Shown here one piece after another: positions 53,981 through 61,719 of a stretch of DNA of 64,000 nt (position 1 is the stretch's first letter; each line of letters starts with the position of its first letter). The notes beneath the pieces are model-generated. The model was not told where the DNA came from and did not search any database. It saw nothing but the letters and a program-made list of their open reading frames with translations. Both the position numbers and the translations under genes were made by a program. This stretch comes from Thermoleophilales bacterium. GTDB lineage: Bacteria > Actinomycetota > Thermoleophilia > Solirubrobacterales > 70-9. Where the stretch lies: contig JACJWZ010000002.1 of assembly GCA_020636895.1 (NCBI GenBank), positions 186,001-250,000 on the forward strand, written 5' to 3'.

Positions 53981-55188
53981 GCGACCACCTCCTCGGCGCC
54001 GTTACGAGCGGCGCCGCCGACGAGCTGCTCGAAGGGGACGCCCTTGTCGACTCGGGGCTCCGGCGGCAGGCCGAGGACCCGCTCGCCGATCGTGTTGCGG
54101 AGGATCTCGTCGGTGCCGCCGCCCGAGCGCAGGCCCTGCATCTCGCAGAGGAGCTCCCCCCACTCCCCCTCGAGCGCGTCGGGGCCGAGCAGCTCGGTCA
54201 GGAGCTGCGCACCCTTGACGCCTGATTCGATCAGCCCGATCTTGCCGAGCCCCGCCTCGGGGCCCGGGATCCCGCCGGCCCCGAGCGCCGAGAGCGCCCG
54301 GTAGGCGGTGAACTGCAGGCCGGTCACCTCCGCGGTGATCTCGGCGAGCACCTGCTTGACCCGTCCGTCGTCGAGCCCCGGGTGGTCGAGCACCCCCATG
54401 ACGAAGTCCTCGGGGGCGAAGGGCATCTGATCGAGCGCGGCCAGCACCGCCATCCGCTCGAACATCAGCGTCGTCATCGCGACCTGCCAGCCGGCGTCGA
54501 CGGGGCCGACCGTGGCGTCCTCCGGCAGCTCGACCCCGTCGAAGAAGACCTCGTTGAAGCCCGACGCGCCGGTGATCTGGCGCAGGGGCCTGACCGTCAC
54601 CCCGGGAGCGTGCATGTCGACGACGAACATCGTCAAGCCGCGATGCTTGGGCAGGCTCGGATCGGTGCGGGCGAGCAGCAGGCCGAAGTCCGCGAACTGC
54701 GCCATCGTCGTCCACACCTTCTGGCCGTCGATCACCCATCCGTCGCCGCCCCGGCGCGCCTTGGTGACGATCCCGGCGAGATCGGATCCCGCCGCGGGCT
54801 CGGAGAAGAGCTGACACCAGCCGGCGGAGCCCTCGAGCATGGGCGCCAGGTAGCGGTCCTTCTGCTCGTCGCTGCCGTAGGCGATGATCGTCGGGCCGAG
54901 CTCGCCGATCGCGATGTGGTCGACGATCGTCGCGCACCCGGCAGCGGCCAGCTCGGTGTTGGCGATCATCTGCTCGGCGGGACCGAGCCCGGCACCACCG
55001 AACTCCGCGGGCCAGGTGACGCCGACGAGGCCGGCCTTCGCGAGCTTCGCCTGCCACTCCCGATAGGGGGCGGGGTCGGCGGCGTGGAAGTGGGTCGCCG
55101 GCGGCGGCGACTCGGCGGCGTGCGCCGCGATCCACTCGCGGGCCCGAGCCCGGAACTCGGCCTGCTCGGGTGTGTCGTTCAGATCCAT
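53977..55188 (-). CDS. Acyl-CoA dehydrogenase, first (alpha-like) subunit
   Basis: A 403-residue FAD-dependent acyl-CoA dehydrogenase. Visible blocks: VTWPAEFGGAGLGPAEQMI, LFSEPAAGSDLAG (FAD-binding), GWVIDGQKVWTT, GLTMFVVDMHAPGV and GGGTDEILRNTIGERVLGLP, the ending of FadE26/28-like actinobacterial enzymes. It introduces the 2,3 double bond in an acyl-CoA. It is the first gene of the operon; its promoter lies in 55189-55308, over the S2 site (-35 GTTACA, -10 TGTTAT on the minus strand). Confidence 0.9.
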   Translation of the reverse strand: MDLNDTPEQAEFRARAREWIAAHAAESPPPATHFHAADPAPYREWQAKLAKAGLVGVTWPAEFGGAGLGPAEQMIANTELAAAGCATIVDHIAIGELGPTIIAYGSDEQKDRYLAPMLEGSAGWCQLFSEPAAGSDLAGIVTKARRGGDGWVIDGQKVWTTMAQFADFGLLLARTDPSLPKHRGLTMFVVDMHAPGVTVRPLRQITGASGFNEVFFDGVELPEDATVGPVDAGWQVAMTTLMFERMAVLAALDQMPFAPEDFVMGVLDHPGLDDGRVKQVLAEITAEVTGLQFTAYRALSALGAGGIPGPEAGLGKIGLIESGVKGAQLLTELLGPDALEGEWGELLCEMQGLRSGGGTDEILRNTIGERVLGLPPEPRVDKGVPFEQLVGGAARNGAEEVVA

Positions 55189-55235
55189 CCCTCTCCTCGC
55201 TCGGGGCAATCGACTGGTCGGTGCCGGAGAATAAC

Positions 55236-55261
55236 AAACAGTCCAACTTGTATGTAACATG
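55236..55261. promoter_or_regulatory. Shared 26-bp operator/promoter site, copy S2
   Basis: AAACAGTCCAACTTG runs into TATGTAACATG. It differs from S1 at three positions only. On the minus strand it covers the -35 and spacer of the FadE operon promoter; on the plus strand it holds TAACAT (55255-55260), a -10 for the thiolase gene. It sits at the centre of the divergent pair. Confidence 0.65.
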
Positions 55262-55308
55262 CCCCGGGAAGTACCGGAGCACCACTGATCGCAAGCGAGA
55301 GGAAGTCG

Positions 55309-56517
55309 ATGAGCAGCAGGACGTACGTGATCGGCGTCGGGATGACGAAGTTCGAGAAGCCCGAGAGCCGTAACTGGGACTACCCCGACATGGCGCGTGA
55401 GGCCGGCACGGCGGCGCTCGAGGACGCGGGGATCCCGTACGAGTCGGTCGAGGCCGCCGCGGTCGGCTACTGCTACGGCGAGTCGACCAGCGGCCAGCGC
55501 GCCGTCTACGAGCTCGGTCTGACCGGAATCCCGGTCACCAACGTCAACAACAACTGCTCGACGGGCTCGACCGCGCTGTACACGGCGCGCAACCTGATCA
55601 AGGGTGGGCTCGCCGACTGCGCGCTCGCGCTCGGCTTCGAGAAGATGAACAAGGGCTCGCTGGGAGCGACGTTCGTCGATCGCGAGCAGCCGACGGGGCG
55701 CCACTTCGCCGCGCTCGCGGAGCTCTACGAGTTCTCCTTCCCCCCCGCCGCCTACATGTTCGGCGCGGCGGGCGCCGAGCACATGGAGCGCTACGGCTCC
55801 AAACCCGAGCACTACGCCTGGATCGGCTGGAAGAACCACAAGCACTCGGTCAACAACCCCTACGCGCAGTTCCAGAAGGAGTTCACGCTCGAGGAGATCA
55901 GGGATGCGCCGGTCGTCTACGAGCCGCTGCCGCTGACGAAGCTGCAGTGCTCACCGACCTCGGACGGCAGCGGCGCGGCGGTGCTCGCCTCCGAGCGCTT
56001 CGTCGAGGAGCACGACCTCGCCGACCGCGCCGTCGAGATCGTCGCCCAGCACATGGTCACCGACACGCCGGCGAGCTTCGAGAGCCACTCCGCGATCGGC
56101 GTCGTCGGCGCCGAGATGACCAGGAAGGCGGCCGACCAGGTCTACGCGGAGGCCGGTCTCGGCCCCGACGACGTCGACGTCTGCGAGCTCCACGACTGCT
56201 TCAGCGCCAACGAGCTGATCACCTACGAGGGGCTCGGCTTCGCCGCCGAGGGCGAGGGTCACAAGCTCGTCGAGGAGGAGGCCACGACCTACGGTGGCAA
56301 GGGCCCCGTGGTCAACCCCTCGGGCGGGCTGATCTCGAAGGGCCACCCGCTGGGAGCCACCGGGCTCGCACAGTGCAGCGAGCTCACCTGGCAGCTCCGC
56401 GGCACCGCCGACAAGCGCCAGGTCACCGGCGCCGAGGTCGCCCTGCAGCACAACATCGGCATCGGCGGCGCGGCCGTGGTCGGGCTCTACCGGCACGCAT
56501 CGGCGACCGCTTCCTAG
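55309..56517 (+). CDS. SCPx-type thiolase / lipid-transfer thiolase
   Basis: A 402-residue thiolase of the SCP2-thiolase type, which cleaves a beta-ketoacyl-CoA or catalyses a retro-aldol step. It has the acyl-binding NNNCSTGSTAL (Cys), the ELHDCFSANEL block (His, Cys) and GGLISKGHPLGATG (His). Similar proteins (Ltp, FadA5-like) act in actinobacterial sterol side-chain degradation. It is divergent from the FadE operon, has GAGAGGAAG before its ATG, and is followed by the SRPBCC gene. Confidence 0.9.
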   Translation: MSSRTYVIGVGMTKFEKPESRNWDYPDMAREAGTAALEDAGIPYESVEAAAVGYCYGESTSGQRAVYELGLTGIPVTNVNNNCSTGSTALYTARNLIKGGLADCALALGFEKMNKGSLGATFVDREQPTGRHFAALAELYEFSFPPAAYMFGAAGAEHMERYGSKPEHYAWIGWKNHKHSVNNPYAQFQKEFTLEEIRDAPVVYEPLPLTKLQCSPTSDGSGAAVLASERFVEEHDLADRAVEIVAQHMVTDTPASFESHSAIGVVGAEMTRKAADQVYAEAGLGPDDVDVCELHDCFSANELITYEGLGFAAEGEGHKLVEEEATTYGGKGPVVNPSGGLISKGHPLGATGLAQCSELTWQLRGTADKRQVTGAEVALQHNIGIGGAAVVGLYRHASATAS

Positions 56518-56552
56518 GAACCGAAACCAACAGAGAAGAAGGAGAACGACTC

Positions 56553-56975
56553 ATGGCAACGATCACGAAGACCGCTGAGGTCTCAGCGGCCTCCGACACG
56601 GTCTGGGACAAGCTCACCGAGACCGAGAGCTACCCCGACTGGCAGACGACCCACGTCTCCTACCCGGAGGGCCCGCCCGAGATCAGCGAGGGCAGCACCT
56701 TCAAGGAGAAGGTGACGATCATGGGGATGCCCGGGGAGGTCAACTGGACCGTGACCAAGGTCGACCCCGGCAGCGGCTTCGAGCTCGAGGGCAAGGGGCC
56801 GATGGGGACGCACCTGCGCTCCAGCTACTGGATCGAGAGCAACGGCGAGGGGTGCAACCTCACGTTCGAGTCCGAGTTCGGAGGCGCCGCCCTGGCGGCG
56901 ATGGCCGGGCCCCTCGAGAAAGCGTCTGACGACGCCCTCGCGAAGTCGATCGCCCAGTTCACGAAGCTGGTCTGA
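56553..56975 (+). CDS. SRPBCC (START/polyketide cyclase-like) protein
   Basis: A 140-residue protein with the helix-grip fold: an N-terminal KTAEVSAASDTVWDKLTETE, a long beta sheet and a C-terminal helix (ASDDALAKSIAQFTKLV). Such proteins bind hydrophobic ligands. It is 35 bp after the thiolase with a strong GAAGGAGAA site, so it belongs to the same operon; it may carry or protect the lipid-like intermediate. No catalytic residues are evident. Confidence 0.85.
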   Translation: MATITKTAEVSAASDTVWDKLTETESYPDWQTTHVSYPEGPPEISEGSTFKEKVTIMGMPGEVNWTVTKVDPGSGFELEGKGPMGTHLRSSYWIESNGEGCNLTFESEFGGAALAAMAGPLEKASDDALAKSIAQFTKLV

Positions 56976-57026
56976 GCGTGCGGAAGCGGCCGGCTCCGGG
57001 GCCGGCCGCTTCACTTCCCCCGTGGC

Positions 57027-57851
57027 CTAGCTGGAGCCGATCCGACCCTCGTAGCCGGCGCGCCCATCGACGTCGACGTCGACCAGGAAGCTCCCGGCGC
57101 CGGCCAGCGCCCGCACCCGGTCGGCGAGCGGCCGCGGCATCGCGAGCATCGCCTTGGTGGCGGCCCCGATCGTGCGCGGCACGTAGACGCTGAAGCGGTC
57201 GCGCTCGATCGCTGCGACCGTCGCGTCGGCCACATCCTCCGGGCTCACCGCCCTGACGCCGCGCGGCGTCCGCAGACCCGACGTGAGCTCAGTCGCGACG
57301 ACGCCGGGGAGCACGACGGTGATCCCGACGCCCGTTCCGCGCAGCTCGTCGCGTAGCGCTTCGGAGAGCCCGACCACGCCATGCTTGCTCGCGCAGTAGG
57401 TGGCCCCGCCCGGATAGGCGGTCTTGCCGGCGGCGGAGGCGACGTTGACGACGTGTCCCCGCCCCCGCGAGAGCATCCCCGGGAGCATCCTCTTGATGCC
57501 GAGGATCACCCCGTCGAGGTTGATCGCGACCTGGCGGAGCGCCCGCTCGGCCGGCTCCTCGGAGAACCGTCCGATCGCCATCACGCCGGCATTGGAGACG
57601 AGCAAGTCGACCGGGCCGAGGCGAGCCTCCACCTCCTCGGCGAAGCGCTCCCAGGTGTCCGGATCCGCCACGTCGAGCTCGAGACCGACCGCCCCCCGGC
57701 CGAGCTCCGCGGCCGCGGCAGCGGCCGCCTCCGCATCGATGTCGCCGATCGCGACGGCCGCCCCGGCGTCGGCCAACGCGCGCGCGATCGCCAGCCCGAT
57801 GCCCCTGCTCCCCCCGGTGACGACGCAGGTACACCCTGCACAAACAGTCAT
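57027..57851 (-). CDS. Short-chain dehydrogenase/reductase
   Basis: A 274-residue classical SDR. NAD(P) loop VVTGGSRGIGLAI, acidic residue after beta-2 (IGDIDAE, suggesting NAD), SNAGVMAIG, and the catalytic YCASKHG (Tyr, Lys). The first residues are MTVCAGCTC, with three Cys in the first nine residues. The gene's start codon lies within the S3 version of the shared site and a leaderless -10 (TAACAT, 57858-57863) sits 6 nt before it. Confidence 0.87.
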   Translation of the reverse strand: MTVCAGCTCVVTGGSRGIGLAIARALADAGAAVAIGDIDAEAAAAAAAELGRGAVGLELDVADPDTWERFAEEVEARLGPVDLLVSNAGVMAIGRFSEEPAERALRQVAINLDGVILGIKRMLPGMLSRGRGHVVNVASAAGKTAYPGGATYCASKHGVVGLSEALRDELRGTGVGITVVLPGVVATELTSGLRTPRGVRAVSPEDVADATVAAIERDRFSVYVPRTIGAATKAMLAMPRPLADRVRALAGAGSFLVDVDVDGRAGYEGRIGSS

Positions 57852-57867
57852 ACCTGCATGTTACTGC
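57842..57867. promoter_or_regulatory. Weaker version of the shared operator, S3, over the SDR start
   Basis: AAACAGTCATACCTGCATG continues TTACTGC. It matches S2 at 18 of 26 positions, including the whole AAACAGTC and ATGT-AC parts. On the minus strand TAACAT-6 nt-ATG makes a leaderless promoter; a protein bound here would block the SDR start. Confidence 0.5.
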
Positions 57868-58021
57868 GATGGCGCGAGGTCACGCATGGTCAATCTGAGG
57901 TTGAAGGAACCGATCTCACGAAGGATGGACCGGGTGCAAGAAAGCCCGCGCCCGGCGCGTCTCCTGTAGAACCCGGGAACCCGCAGCCCAACCGAGAGCC
58001 GCCTACGAGACCAGGAGACCG

Positions 58022-58876
58022 ATGAAGTACCTCGCACCACCCCGCACCGTCCCGGCGTTCCTTGGATTCGGCGCGCTGATGCTGGCGCCGGCCGCCGCCG
58101 AGGGGGCGATCAACGTCTCCGCCGACCCTGAGAGGGGCACCGTCACGGTCACAGCTGACGCGGGCACGTCAGACGAGCTGTACGTCACCGACCACTCCTG
58201 CCGCGGCAGCTGCTTCCCTTCGAGCATCAGCGTCGCCTCGGAGACCACCCCGCTGGTCGCCGGAGCGAACTGCATCAAACTCACCTACCCCGACGGCAGC
58301 ACCCAGGTCCAGTGCGGCATCGCGGCGGAACTCGTGAGCGTCGACAGCGGCGACGGGAACGACGAAGTCACGGTCGGCGGCACCTCCGCCTTTCGTCCGA
58401 CCTACTCCGTGGTGCTCGGTGACGGCGACGACGTCGGCCATGAGTACAAGACCACCGACAGCACGATCGACGGCGGCGCCGGAGACGACGTGATCGACGG
58501 CCTCCACACCGTGCTCGGCGGTGACGGCGACGACGTGATCACCGGCTTCGAGCTCAGCGGCGGTGACGGCGACGACACGCTCGGCGCGCCGAAGAAGTTC
58601 AGTCGCAGCGACATCAAGAAGTTCGGCGCCTTCCACGGCGGTGCGGGCAACGACATCGTCCGCGGCAGCGAGAAGGCCCCGGTCAACGATCTGCTGTTCG
58701 GTGACGCCGGCAAGGACAAGTTGTACGGGGGCGCCGGGCGCGACAAGCTCAACGGCGGTAGCGGCAAGGACTTCTGCGACGGCGGCCCGGTGGGCGACAA
58801 GAAGAAGCGCAAGGCCGACATCGCCGTGAGCTGCGAGAAGGCCGTCGACGTCTACGTCAAGCCCGGCAAGAAGTAG
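58022..58876 (+). CDS. Secreted RTX-like (hemolysin-type) calcium-binding repeat protein
   Basis: A 284-residue exported protein. A signal peptide ends near AAAEGAI (~28). After a short beta part with Cys pairs (SCRGSCFPS), RTX-type nonapeptide repeats (GGxGxDxxx) run from ~110: DSGDGNDEVTVGG, GDGDDVGH, IDGGAGDDVIDG, LGGDGDDVITG, LSGGDGDDTL, FHGGAGNDIV, YGGAGRDKLNGGSGKDF. Such repeats bind Ca2+ in a beta roll outside the cell. It ends in a basic tail. A good GGAGA site precedes the ATG. Confidence 0.85.
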   Translation: MKYLAPPRTVPAFLGFGALMLAPAAAEGAINVSADPERGTVTVTADAGTSDELYVTDHSCRGSCFPSSISVASETTPLVAGANCIKLTYPDGSTQVQCGIAAELVSVDSGDGNDEVTVGGTSAFRPTYSVVLGDGDDVGHEYKTTDSTIDGGAGDDVIDGLHTVLGGDGDDVITGFELSGGDGDDTLGAPKKFSRSDIKKFGAFHGGAGNDIVRGSEKAPVNDLLFGDAGKDKLYGGAGRDKLNGGSGKDFCDGGPVGDKKKRKADIAVSCEKAVDVYVKPGKK

Positions 58877-59010
58877 GACCTCGGGAGACGGCCGCGGGCA
58901 ACACACCTCGCGAGCCCTCCCGTGAACTTCGTCACGCAGCCCGCCAAAGCCGCCAGGCGTCTCGTTAAGCTCGCCTCAGCGGCCACGCCAGACGCTGGAG
59001 GAGAGCGCGA

Positions 59011-60282
59011 ATGTCAGTCGCCGAGCAGAACCTGACCGACCGGATCACCTACGAGGACCTGTACCGGCGCTGGGAGCAGAGCAACTGGTCGGCGATGGAG
59101 ATCGACCTGTCCGCCGACCGGGACGGCTGGGCGGGGCTCTCCGACATCCAGCGCGCCTCGGCGATGTGGATCTACTCGATGTTCTTCTACGGCGAGGACT
59201 CCGTCGCGGACAACCTCTCCCCCTACATCGATGCCGCCCCCCGCGAGGAGCAGAAGTATTTCCTCGCAACCCAGCAGGTCGACGAAGCGCGCCATGCGAT
59301 CTTCTTCCACCGCTTCTTCAAGGAGGTGATCGGCGCCGGCGACGACATAGCCACGACGCTCGCGGTGGCCGAGGAGCGCCTCGGGTGGGGCTACCGCCAA
59401 GTCTTCGACCGCCTCGACCGGATGGCGGTCGAGCTGCGCCGCGACCGCTCGCTGCCGAAGTTCGCACAGGCGATCACGCTCTACCACCTGATCGTCGAGG
59501 CGACGCTCGCCCAACCCGGTCAGCACTTCATCGAGGACTTCTTCGTCAAGGAAGGAACGATGCCCGGCTTCTCGGCCGGGATGGCCAACGTCTCCCGCGA
59601 CGAGCAGCGCCACATCGGCTTCGGCGTCAAGGTCCTGAGCGAGCTGCTTCGCGAGTCCGCAGAGTGCAAGGCAGCGGTGGACGAGCTCCTCGTCGAAGTC
59701 CTGCCATGGACCTCTTCGGTGTTCATCCCACCGGGCTGGAACCGCGAGTACACGCGCTGCTACGGCTTCGAGCTCGAGGACATCGGCGAGTGGGGGACGC
59801 GCGCGATCGAGCAGAAGTGGCGCGCGATCGGCTATCCGATCGAGGAGATGCCGCCCGGCACCTTCCCGATGGACCAGGCACTGACGCCGCGCCAGCGAGC
59901 CGAGGAGATGATCCGGCTGACCGAGTCTGGCGTCGTCGGCGAGCCCGGAATCAAGCCCGACGGATCCCCCGAGACGCAGGCGCTCTACTTCGGCCTGATC
60001 GAGCGCATCGTCGACCCCGCCCAGGCCCACGGCACGCCCTTCTCGATCCAATGGCGCTTCAGCGACGCCGAGCCCTGGAACATGGTCGTAGACAACGGCT
60101 CCACCCGCGCCACGCAGGGTGTGCTGCCCGATGCGGACGTCACGCTCGAGGCGAGCTGGGAGGACTTCATCGAGCTCAGCAAGGGAGCGCTGCCCGCGCC
60201 CAAGGCGATGCTGCAGCGCCGCCTCAAGCTCAGCGGCGGACCGCGCAACCTGCTCCGCTTCCGGAAGCTGCTGGTCGCCTGA
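59011..60282 (+). CDS. R2lox-like di-metal oxidase fused to an SCP2 domain
   Basis: A 423-residue protein. Residues 1-~310 match the R2-like ligand-binding oxidase (R2lox) family. The metal ligands fall at Glu62 (YGEDSV), Glu92/His95 (DEARH), Glu163 (LIVEAT), Glu198/His201 (DEQRH). The residues corresponding to the Val71-Tyr162 ether cross-link of the known family members are Val65 (Glu62+3) and Tyr158 (Glu163-5), at the same spacing. From ~340 it continues into an SCP2-type sterol/lipid-carrier domain (PFSIQWRFSDAEPWNM, ASWEDFIELSKGALPAP). R2lox enzymes use a Mn/Fe centre and bind a fatty acid-like ligand. It is coupled by TGATG to a haloalkane dehalogenase. A GGAGGAGAG site precedes the ATG. 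Confidence 0.85.
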   Translation: MSVAEQNLTDRITYEDLYRRWEQSNWSAMEIDLSADRDGWAGLSDIQRASAMWIYSMFFYGEDSVADNLSPYIDAAPREEQKYFLATQQVDEARHAIFFHRFFKEVIGAGDDIATTLAVAEERLGWGYRQVFDRLDRMAVELRRDRSLPKFAQAITLYHLIVEATLAQPGQHFIEDFFVKEGTMPGFSAGMANVSRDEQRHIGFGVKVLSELLRESAECKAAVDELLVEVLPWTSSVFIPPGWNREYTRCYGFELEDIGEWGTRAIEQKWRAIGYPIEEMPPGTFPMDQALTPRQRAEEMIRLTESGVVGEPGIKPDGSPETQALYFGLIERIVDPAQAHGTPFSIQWRFSDAEPWNMVVDNGSTRATQGVLPDADVTLEASWEDFIELSKGALPAPKAMLQRRLKLSGGPRNLLRFRKLLVA

Positions 60283-61184
60283 TGCCCGGTGCCGGCGACA
60301 ACGTCTTCCGCACGCCCGAGGATCGCTTCGCCGACCTGCCGGCCGAGTTCGCCTCCTGGGAGCCGCAGTACCTCGACTGGAGCGGGATCCGCCTCGCCAG
60401 GATCGACGAGGGCGAGGGGAAGCCCGTCGTTCTCTTCCACGGCGAGCCGACCTGGTCGCTCTTGTGGCGAAAGGTGATCCCGCCGCTGCTCGAGGCCGGC
60501 CACCGCTGCATCGCCCCGGACCTCCCCGGGTTCGGGCGCTCCGACAAGCCCACCGACTTCGACTGGTACTCCTACGATCGCCACGCCGAGGCCGCCGCCT
60601 GGGTGCTCGAGCAGCTTGACGTCCGCGACGCCACGTTCGTCGTCCACGACTGGGGCGGCCCGGTCGGGCTTCGCGTCGCGGCCGAGAATCCCGAGCGCTG
60701 CGCCCGGCTCGTCGTCATGGACACCGGTGTCTTCGACGGCAACCAGCGCATGAGCGACGCCTGGCTCAAGTTCCGCGACTTCGTGCAGCGCACCGAGGAT
60801 CTGCCGATCTCGATGCTCGTCCGCGGCGCCTGCGCCACCGACCCAGGCGACGAGATCGCCGCCGCCTACGACGCCCCCTTCCCCACCCCCCAGTCCAAGG
60901 CCGGTGCACGGGCGTTCCCGCTGATGCTTCCGACGGCACCCGACGCGCCCGGCGCCGAGGCGGGCGGGCGCGCGGCGAAGGTGATCGCCGAACGCGATCT
61001 CCCCTCACTCTGCCTGTGGGCGGACGGCGACCCGATCATTCCCATCGCGGTCGGGCGCAGGCTCGCCGAGCGTCTCGGGCTGACGGCGCCGGTGGAGATC
61101 TCCGGCGCCTCCCACTTCCTGCAGGAGGATCAGGGGGCCGAGATCGGCCGCCATATCGCGGCCTGGTTGGAGGAGCAGCGCTGA
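60282..61184 (+). CDS. Haloalkane dehalogenase (HLD-I-like alpha/beta hydrolase)
   Basis: A 300-residue alpha/beta hydrolase like haloalkane dehalogenases. The halide-binding and nucleophile regions read FHGEPTWSLLWRK and VVHDWGGPVGL (nucleophile Asp, then Trp). The acid lies in WADGDPIIP (Asp) and the base in ASHFLQEDQG (His). Enzymes of this kind cut carbon-halogen bonds, although close relatives may act on other substrates. The ATG at 60282 overlaps the R2lox-SCP2 stop by one base (TGATG), indicating translational coupling and a shared pathway. Confidence 0.85.
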   Translation: MPGAGDNVFRTPEDRFADLPAEFASWEPQYLDWSGIRLARIDEGEGKPVVLFHGEPTWSLLWRKVIPPLLEAGHRCIAPDLPGFGRSDKPTDFDWYSYDRHAEAAAWVLEQLDVRDATFVVHDWGGPVGLRVAAENPERCARLVVMDTGVFDGNQRMSDAWLKFRDFVQRTEDLPISMLVRGACATDPGDEIAAAYDAPFPTPQSKAGARAFPLMLPTAPDAPGAEAGGRAAKVIAERDLPSLCLWADGDPIIPIAVGRRLAERLGLTAPVEISGASHFLQEDQGAEIGRHIAAWLEEQR

Positions 61185-61199
61185 GAAGGCGCCCGGCGG

Positions 61200-61703
61200 C
61201 TAGTGGTTTCCGCCGCCGCAGACCTTGAAACCGTAGTCCACCAGCAGGGCGTCGACCTCGTCGAAGGGGTTGTCCTGACCGACCCCGACGGGCTTGGCGA
61301 GACTCGCCGGCTTCTCCTCGGCCGTGCTGATCGCCTCGTCGGCGGCGTCGAGGATCTCCTGCACCTGCTCCTCGTCCCCCGGCGGCGGAGTGAGCTTGCC
61401 GATCTGGGCGAACGCGTCGTCGAGCGTCGGGATCGTCACCTCCTTGTAGAGGTCGATGACGAACCGTCCGGTCTGGCCCTCCCTGCCGTTCTGGCGCTTG
61501 ACGGTCTCGGCATTGATCTTCTGGCCGGCGTCGGCGCAGATCTGGTCGGCCTGGGCGATGAAGTCGGCCTTGGCCTCGGAGTCGGTCGAGCCCCCGTCGT
61601 CGCCGCAGCCGGCGACGAGAACGGCGGCGATCAGCGCGACCGCCCCGAACACGGCGGAGCGGGGGCGGCTCTGCAGCCGCCCCCGCTCCATCCGCTTGGT
61701 CAT
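61200..61703 (-). CDS. Lipoprotein of unknown function
   Basis: Not recognised. The 167 residues from the ATG at 61703 start with a lipoprotein signal ending LVAGC at the Cys (about residue 33), so it is lipid-anchored outside the membrane. The mature part is helix-rich and acidic, with a Cys at the C-terminus (VCGGG) that can pair with another at ~CADAGQ. It lies 16 bp after the secreted protein gene at 61720, same operon. Confidence 0.7.
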   Translation of the reverse strand: MTKRMERGRLQSRPRSAVFGAVALIAAVLVAGCGDDGGSTDSEAKADFIAQADQICADAGQKINAETVKRQNGREGQTGRFVIDLYKEVTIPTLDDAFAQIGKLTPPPGDEEQVQEILDAADEAISTAEEKPASLAKPVGVGQDNPFDEVDALLVDYGFKVCGGGNH

Positions 61704-61719
61704 CTCGACGGAGATGGCC

